A program made the translations under genes and the position numbers. The notes under the pieces were generated by a model. The model saw nothing but the letters and a program-made list of their open reading frames with translations. It was not told where the DNA came from and ran no database searches. This document shows, one piece after another, positions 6,546 to 10,239 of a DNA stretch of 10,239 bases. Origin of the DNA: Paracoccaceae bacterium. GTDB lineage: Bacteria; Pseudomonadota; Alphaproteobacteria; Rhodobacterales; Rhodobacteraceae. The stretch spans positions 1 through 10,239 of the forward strand of contig SLKB01000343.1 of the NCBI GenBank assembly GCA_007134805.1, written 5' to 3'. Positions within the stretch are counted from its first letter, which is position 1. Each line of letters begins with the position of its first letter.

Positions 6546-7610
6546 TCACACCAGCGCCACCCAGAGCTGGAACAGCAGCCCCGCGGCCAGCGCGCCGCCG
6601 AGCGAAAGCGCGATGTAAAGCCCGAACACCGAAGGCCGCGCCAGCGCCCAGACCGCCATCGCCGCCGGGATCGAGGTCACGCCCCCCGCGATCAGGAAGG
6701 CCATCCCCGCCCCCGGCGCCATGCCTTGGCCGATCAGCCCGCCCACCAGCGGCAAGGCCGCATAGCCGTTCAGATACGCAGGCACCCCCACCAGCGTCGC
6801 GGTCAGGATCGGCATCAGCCCCGCACCGCCCAGAGTCGCCGTCACGGTCTCCGCCGGGATCCAGGCCAGCATCAGGCTTTCCAGCACGAAGGCCAGCGTC
6901 AGCCATTTCGCAAGAAACAGCGTCGTGGTGAGCGCGGTTGTGGCGAATTTCACGCGCCGCGCGGGCTCTTGCCAGAACCGCCAGACAACCGCTTTCGGGG
7001 CGCGAATGCGCGCGCCGCCACAGCCGCCCGTGCCGATCCCCGCGCGCAACGGGTTGGTGAAGGCGCCGCCGCGCATCAGCAGATGCGTGACCAGCCCGCC
7101 TACCGCGCCCAGCCCGAACGCGGCGAGCGTCTTGGCCAGCGCGAATTCGACACCCAGCACGCCCGCGGTCAGCACGAACATCGACGGGTCCATCAGCGGC
7201 GAGGCCAGCCAGAAGGCCATCACCGCCGACAGCGGCACCCCGATCGCCAGCAGCGCCGCGATCAGCGGGATCACCCCGCACGAGCAGAAGGGCGAGACCG
7301 CGCCCGCCAGCGCGCCAAGCGCCACCATCATCAGCGGCGCGCCCGAAAAGGCCCTGGCGATCAGATTATCCGCCCCTGTCGCCCCCGCCCAGGCCGCAAT
7401 CCCGATCGACAGGATCAGAAACGGCGCGACCCGCACCAGCGCGCTGAGCGCGAAAGACGCGCTCTCGGCGGCCTGGCCCGGGTCGAACAGCACCAGCGCG
7501 CCAAGAATGGCCGCCGAGGCCAGCCAGACGCGCTGATCCGCCCAGACATGAGACAGGGCAGATCGCAGGCGGGACCGCGGGCCGGATGGCGCAAGGGGCG
7601 TGTCAGTCAT
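6546..7610 (-). CDS. ArsP/DUF318-family permease
   Basis: A 354-residue inner-membrane permease with about eight to ten hydrophobic segments. The signature SPFCSCGVIPL (106-116) near the first membrane core and the later GVPAYLNGYAALPLVGGLIG (275-294) identify the DUF318/ArsP permease family. ArsP members export trivalent organoarsenicals such as methylarsenite; relatives move other metals. The only three cysteines are Cys109, Cys111 and Cys197 (GTGGCGG), enough for a three-thiol arsenic site if they come together. The ATG at 7610 is preferred because GGAG lies 8 nt upstream, although the frame is open to 7676 and would overlap arsR. It lies 55 bp downstream of arsR and is probably co-transcribed with it. 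The arsenic substrate is inferred from context. Confidence 0.83.
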   Translation of the reverse strand: MTDTPLAPSGPRSRLRSALSHVWADQRVWLASAAILGALVLFDPGQAAESASFALSALVRVAPFLILSIGIAAWAGATGADNLIARAFSGAPLMMVALGALAGAVSPFCSCGVIPLIAALLAIGVPLSAVMAFWLASPLMDPSMFVLTAGVLGVEFALAKTLAAFGLGAVGGLVTHLLMRGGAFTNPLRAGIGTGGCGGARIRAPKAVVWRFWQEPARRVKFATTALTTTLFLAKWLTLAFVLESLMLAWIPAETVTATLGGAGLMPILTATLVGVPAYLNGYAALPLVGGLIGQGMAPGAGMAFLIAGGVTSIPAAMAVWALARPSVFGLYIALSLGGALAAGLLFQLWVALV

Positions 7611-7665
7611 CACCGGATCTCCAGAAGTGTCGAAATGTTGAGCACGGAAAAATGGCCCCCCGGCA

Positions 7666-7983
7666 TCAGGCCGCATCCTCGGACGGCCGCAGCATCACAC
7701 CCGCGCAGCATTCCGAGGTCAGAAAGCCCACAAGCTGCCGCATCGCCGGGTAATCCACACGGTTGAAGACCTCGCGCCCCTGCCGCTCCTGGACCACCAA
7801 CCCGGCCTCGACCAGCGTGGACAGGTGATGCGCGAGTGTCGAGGGCGGTATCCCCAGATGATCGCCGATGTCACTCACGCGCAACCCCCCCTCCCCCGCC
7901 TTCACCAGCAGACGGAAGATCGACAGGCGGGCGTCATGGCCAAGGGCCGACAGGGCGCGTGCATTGGGGCTTGTTGTGCTCAT
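7666..7983 (-). CDS. ArsR-family arsenic-responsive repressor
   Basis: A 105-residue winged-helix repressor, the usual ArsR length. The family core runs from ALSALGHDARLSIFRLL (10-26) through the recognition helix PPSTLAHHLSTLVEAGLV (46-63) to the wing. There is no CxC motif in the recognition helix as in the E. coli type. Its only cysteines are adjacent, Cys92-Cys93 in SECCAG near the C-terminus, like the C-terminal Cys pair of the Acidithiobacillus-type ArsR, but no third cysteine follows. Two-thiol sites are known from methylarsenite-selective ArsR proteins, so an organoarsenical inducer is possible. It should repress its own promoter and the downstream permease gene; control of gap-arsJ is possible. 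ATG 7983 lacks a Shine-Dalgarno site and lies at the predicted transcription start. Confidence 0.92.
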   Translation of the reverse strand: MSTTSPNARALSALGHDARLSIFRLLVKAGEGGLRVSDIGDHLGIPPSTLAHHLSTLVEAGLVVQERQGREVFNRVDYPAMRQLVGFLTSECCAGVMLRPSEDAA

Positions 7984-7989
7984 GCAGGC

Positions 7990-8017
7990 AACATAACCAC
8001 AAACCTAGTTTTGTCAA
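7990..8017 (-). promoter_or_regulatory. arsR promoter, predicted leaderless
   Basis: On the minus strand TTGACA (8017-8012) is a consensus -35 box and TATGTT (7995-7990) a good -10 box, 16 nt apart. Six bases separate the -10 from the ATG at 7983, so transcription should start at or next to the A of the start codon. No Shine-Dalgarno sequence exists there, which agrees with a leaderless message. Confidence 0.65.
7999..8014. promoter_or_regulatory. Probable ArsR operator
   Basis: ACAAA (7999-8003) and TTTGT (8010-8014) form an inverted repeat with a 6-nt spacer that also contains the overlapping dyad AAAC-CTA-GTTT (8001-8011). It fills the space between the -35 and -10 boxes of arsR, the classic place for ArsR binding. 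This local AT-rich stretch stands out in GC-rich DNA. Confidence 0.5.
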
Positions 8018-8043
8018 GCCGTCTTGTCGTCCCCTGCCCCGCG

Positions 8044-8664
8044 TCAGGCTTCCTCCGCCGGATCATCGACCGGGTCGAGCACCAGGAGAAGCCGCGTCGC
8101 GCCCGTGCCCTCGATGGGCGGCGAGCGGTGCCTGAGCAGCGAGGGCGGGGTCGTGGGCCAGCGCGTGCCGCGCAGCACGATCGGCTGGCCTGTCGGCACC
8201 GCCGCGATCACCGCAGGCTCGGCACCGCGCGCGGCCAGCCCGTATTCCGTGCCGCGGCCGCGATAGGTGCAGACCAGCCGCGCCGTGACGACATCGATAT
8301 GGAACCTGCGGCAGGCATTGCCGGTCACCGCTTCGAGCCGCAGGCGCAGCAAGGGCGCGCGCATGATCTCGGCGAAACGCGCGGCCAGTGCCGCGATGCT
8401 CTCGATCAAGAGCGCGCGTTCCGCGCCCGCGGGCACCCCCGCGCAAACCCGCACCAGCACCTCCCGGATCGCATCGGGGCGCAGGATCTCGCGCGCCTGG
8501 GGCAGCTGCTCCGCCGGCAGCGCCGCAAGCCAGTCGCGCAGCGCCGCGCAGTCCGGCCGCGCCCAGATCACCGCCGCGCAATCCGCGGCATGGATCGCCC
8601 CGAGCCCGTGGAGCGTGTTCACCACGCGCACCCCCGCGACCCCGTCTTCGGCAAGATCCCTCAT
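8044..8664 (-). CDS. DUF1826 protein, partner of the COG0523 GTPase
   Basis: A 206-residue soluble protein of the DUF1826 family, recognised from [17 protein letters not shown] (118-134) and LRHRSPP (177-183). No function is established. Residues His122 and Asp124 (HID), His179 (HRSPP) and Arg191 form an HxD...H...R series. The 55-residue gap between D124 and H179 and the 12-residue step to R191 are those of Fe(II)/2-oxoglutarate oxygenases with a double-stranded beta-helix. The predicted strands between them ([28 protein letters not shown]) fit this fold. This is inference. The ATG at 8664 overlaps the GTPase stop (ATGA, 8664-8661), so the two are translationally coupled and share the Zur-type control. 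The open frame extends upstream, but only as a shadow of the GTPase gene. Confidence 0.85.
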   Translation of the reverse strand: MRDLAEDGVAGVRVVNTLHGLGAIHAADCAAVIWARPDCAALRDWLAALPAEQLPQAREILRPDAIREVLVRVCAGVPAGAERALLIESIAALAARFAEIMRAPLLRLRLEAVTGNACRRFHIDVVTARLVCTYRGRGTEYGLAARGAEPAVIAAVPTGQPIVLRGTRWPTTPPSLLRHRSPPIEGTGATRLLLVLDPVDDPAEEA

Positions 8665-9866
8665 GCGCGTGCCCCCCAGCGCGGGAAGGGGTCGGCAAGC
8701 TCCGTCCAGTCGCCGGGCGCGAAATCGGCCGTGTTCACCAGCGCCGCGTCGAGCCGCGCGCAGATCTCGGCGCGGTCCATATCGACCCCGATGAAGACGA
8801 TCTGCTGGCGCCGGTCGCCCCAGGGGGCGACCCAGTTGCGCGCGATCTCGGCCTGCGCTTCCGGATGCGTCGGGCGCCGCTCCTCGGGGACCGAGGCCCA
8901 CCACCGCCCCAGCGGCGTCACCGAAGACATCGCCCCCGCAAGGCTGAACTCGGCCGCCCAGTCGGGCCGGGTCGCAATCCAGAAATGCCCCTTGGCGCGG
9001 ATCACGCCCGGCAGCGGGCCGTTCAGTGCCGCGTGGATCCGCGCCGGATGGAACGGCGCGCGCGCGGTGTAGACGAAGGAGCTGACACCATATTCCTCGG
9101 TCTCGGGGGTGTGGCTCGCGAAGCCGTAAAGCTCTTTCGCCCACATCGGATGCTCCTGCGCGCGGTCGAAATCGAACCGGCCCGTATCGAGGATCGCGCC
9201 CGCGGCAACCTGCGCATGCGTGGTCTCGACGATCTCGGCATCGCCATTGAGCGCGCGGATGATCTTGCGCGCAGCATCGACGCGCGCCGGGCCCGCATCC
9301 GCGCATTTGTTCAGGATGATCACATTGGCGAATTCGATCTGCTCGGTCAGCAGCGTGACGAGGCTGCGGTCGTCCCCCTCCCCGAGGCTCTCGCCGCGGT
9401 CACGCAGAAAATCATGGCTGGAGAAATCCTTCAGCAGATTGACCGCATCCACCACGGTCACCATCGTATCAAGCCGCGCGACATCCGACAGGCTCGCCCC
9501 CGCCTCATCGCGGAAATCGAACGTGGCGGCAACGGGCAGCGGCTCGGAAATGCCGGTCGATTCGATCAGCAGGTAATCGAAGCGCCCCTCGGCCGCGAGG
9601 CGGCGCACCTCCTGCAGCAGGTCATCGCGCAGCGTGCAGCAGATGCAGCCATTCGACATCTCGACGAGCTGTTCATCCGCGCGCGACAATTCGGCCCCCT
9701 CGCGCACCAGATCGGCATCGATATTGACCTCGGACATGTCATTGACAATCACCGCGACCCGCCGCCCGTCGCGATTGTTCAGCACATGATTGAGCAGCGT
9801 CGTCTTGCCAGCGCCAAGGAAGCCGGAGAGGACAGTGACAGGAAGTCTGGAATCGTCGAGCGTCAT
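8661..9866 (-). CDS. COG0523 (CobW-family) GTPase, probable zinc metallochaperone
   Basis: A 401-residue G3E-type GTPase. The Walker A motif is GFLGAGKT (15-22). The metal-binding CxCC is NGCICC with Cys74, Cys76 and Cys77. ESTG (102-105) is the next switch element, and NKCAD (186-190) the guanine-specificity motif, with two residues instead of one between K and D. The C-terminal CobW_C domain contains [13 protein letters not shown] (290-302). Family members bind zinc at CxCC and deliver it to enzymes when zinc is scarce. A Zur-like box 41 bp upstream and the DUF1826 partner support the zinc role; cobalamin synthesis genes are absent. ATG 9866 has GAGG at 9872-9875, 5 nt upstream. It is the first gene of the operon with DUF1826. 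Confidence 0.92.
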   Translation of the reverse strand: MTLDDSRLPVTVLSGFLGAGKTTLLNHVLNNRDGRRVAVIVNDMSEVNIDADLVREGAELSRADEQLVEMSNGCICCTLRDDLLQEVRRLAAEGRFDYLLIESTGISEPLPVAATFDFRDEAGASLSDVARLDTMVTVVDAVNLLKDFSSHDFLRDRGESLGEGDDRSLVTLLTEQIEFANVIILNKCADAGPARVDAARKIIRALNGDAEIVETTHAQVAAGAILDTGRFDFDRAQEHPMWAKELYGFASHTPETEEYGVSSFVYTARAPFHPARIHAALNGPLPGVIRAKGHFWIATRPDWAAEFSLAGAMSSVTPLGRWWASVPEERRPTHPEAQAEIARNWVAPWGDRRQQIVFIGVDMDRAEICARLDAALVNTADFAPGDWTELADPFPRWGARA

Positions 9867-9906
9867 GCGAGCCTCGGGAGTTTGCGCGTTTCAACCTGGG
9901 CTTTGG

Positions 9907-9919
9907 GTTATAGTATAAC
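9907..9919. promoter_or_regulatory. Zur box upstream of the COG0523 operon
   Basis: GTTATAGTATAAC is a perfect 13-bp dyad around a central G, identical to the core GTTATA-N-TATAAC of the E. coli-type Zur box. On the minus strand it reads GATGTTATACTATAAC, which also keeps the AT preceding the core on that side. It lies 41 bp before the GTPase start and covers the likely -10 region. Zur with zinc bound would block transcription, and zinc shortage would release it. Confidence 0.75.
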
Positions 9920-10004
9920 ATCACTCTCAGCAAGCCCATCGCATCCATCCACCCGGATGTCCGCCCCTGCCCGTTTTCAGGTTTGCGAACGGGTAACTGG
10001 TCCT

Positions 10005-10180
10005 CGCCGTCTGATGGCCGCGCGGAGGGCCGCCCCCGACCCTGGGGGGGCGCCTTGGTACGCTGAAGCGGCACTGCTTTATGCCAGCCAAACTCCTCCG
10101 GCCGTTCAGCAATTTGCCACCGGTGCAATGCGCCCTCCCGGGGGGAGGGTCGGGCGCGGCCCGGGCTGGTCGCCCGGGCC
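10005..10180 (-). repeat. Structured dispersed repeat, right copy (inverted)
   Basis: Inverted partner of the element at 65-239. On the minus strand it begins with the same 23-nt hairpin (10158-10180, arms GGCCCGGGC/GCCCGGGCC), then the CCCTCCC/GGGAGGG hairpin (10133-10149, 3-nt loop). The long complementary arms at 10146-10162 and 10027-10043 pair at 16 of 17 positions. The single mismatch is at a different position from that of the left copy, while the rest of both arms is kept. The element lies about 140 bp upstream of the COG0523 gene in the same orientation, as the left copy lies upstream of the DUF2306-like gene. Its role is unknown. Confidence 0.8.
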
Positions 10181-10239
10181 AGGGCATCGGGGACGCGCCC
10201 ACTTTCCCCGACAGCCACGGCCCCAAGTGCTTTCCCAAC

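Larger units (their letters stand above)
9867..10239. other. Intergenic region before the COG0523 operon
   Basis: These 373 bp hold a ribosome-binding site (9872-9875), the Zur-type box, an imperfect hairpin (CCCGTT 9970-9975, AACGGG 9988-9993) and the inverted repeat copy. Outside the repeat, 10181-10239 holds a weak CGGGGA/TCCCCG dyad and no recognisable gene. Long open frames across the area follow from high GC and are not protein-like. Confidence 0.6.

Noticed and set aside
8661..9866. CobW of cobalamin synthesis
   Set aside because: No cob genes are nearby, while a Zur-type box and a DUF1826 partner are present. CobW is only the family name.
9739..10218. Minus-strand open frame of 159 codons upstream of the GTPase
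   Set aside because: It crosses the repeat and the Zur-type box and overlaps the real GTPase start in another frame.
1..10239. CRISPR array, tRNA, rRNA, transposase or integrase
   Set aside because: No regularly spaced repeats, tRNA-like cloverleaf or recombinase motifs were seen on either strand.

Overview
The window is very GC-rich, with dense genes, strong G/C third-position bias and short gaps. Together with the gene content this suggests an alphaproteobacterium of the Rhodobacter/Paracoccus/Roseobacter group. That placement is inferred from style and families, not from a marker gene. The block reads as a metal(loid)-handling island beside a small operon of uncharacterised membrane or envelope proteins.

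Layout: A 175/176-bp structured repeat lies near each end (65-239 on +, 10005-10180 on -). The copies are inverted, about 82% identical by eye, and enclose everything else. Inside the left copy come a lone hairpin terminator, a 14-bp perfect palindrome and a DUF2306-like membrane protein (515-1150, +). Converging on it is a minus-strand operon: a possible 25-codon leader ORF (3929-3852), an anchored alpha/beta hydrolase (3848-2883), a DUF6544-type protein (2857-2006) and a multi-pass membrane protein (2004-1207).

Divergent from that operon is the arsenic part. The plus strand carries a truncated arsR remnant (4117-4284) that runs into the start of an ArsJ-associated GAPDH (4260-5273), whose stop overlaps the GTG start of the efflux protein ArsJ (5270-6529). 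By established knowledge this pair turns arsenate into 1-arseno-3-phosphoglycerate and exports it. Tail-to-tail, 16 bp away, is a second arsenic unit on the minus strand: an intact ArsR (7983-7666) with a C-terminal Cys pair, then an ArsP/DUF318-type permease (7610-6546). The arsR promoter places the transcription start at or next to its ATG, so the message is probably leaderless. No arsC, arsB, acr3, arsH or arsM is in the window.

Upstream on the same strand is a zinc unit: a COG0523 (CobW-family) GTPase (9866-8661) overlapping by 4 bp a DUF1826 gene (8664-8044). A 13-bp perfect dyad GTTATAGTATAAC, 41 bp before the GTPase start, matches the core of Zur boxes, so the operon is probably induced by zinc shortage. 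The DUF1826 protein has an HxD...H...R arrangement with the spacing of Fe(II)/2-oxoglutarate oxygenases, the most interesting functional lead here.

The points best worth checking are the DUF1826 active-site pattern, the flanking inverted structured repeats, the arsR remnant cut cleanly at the GAPDH ribosome-binding site, and the leaderless, two-cysteine ArsR beside an ArsP-type permease. No tRNA, rRNA, CRISPR array, transposase or integrase was seen.
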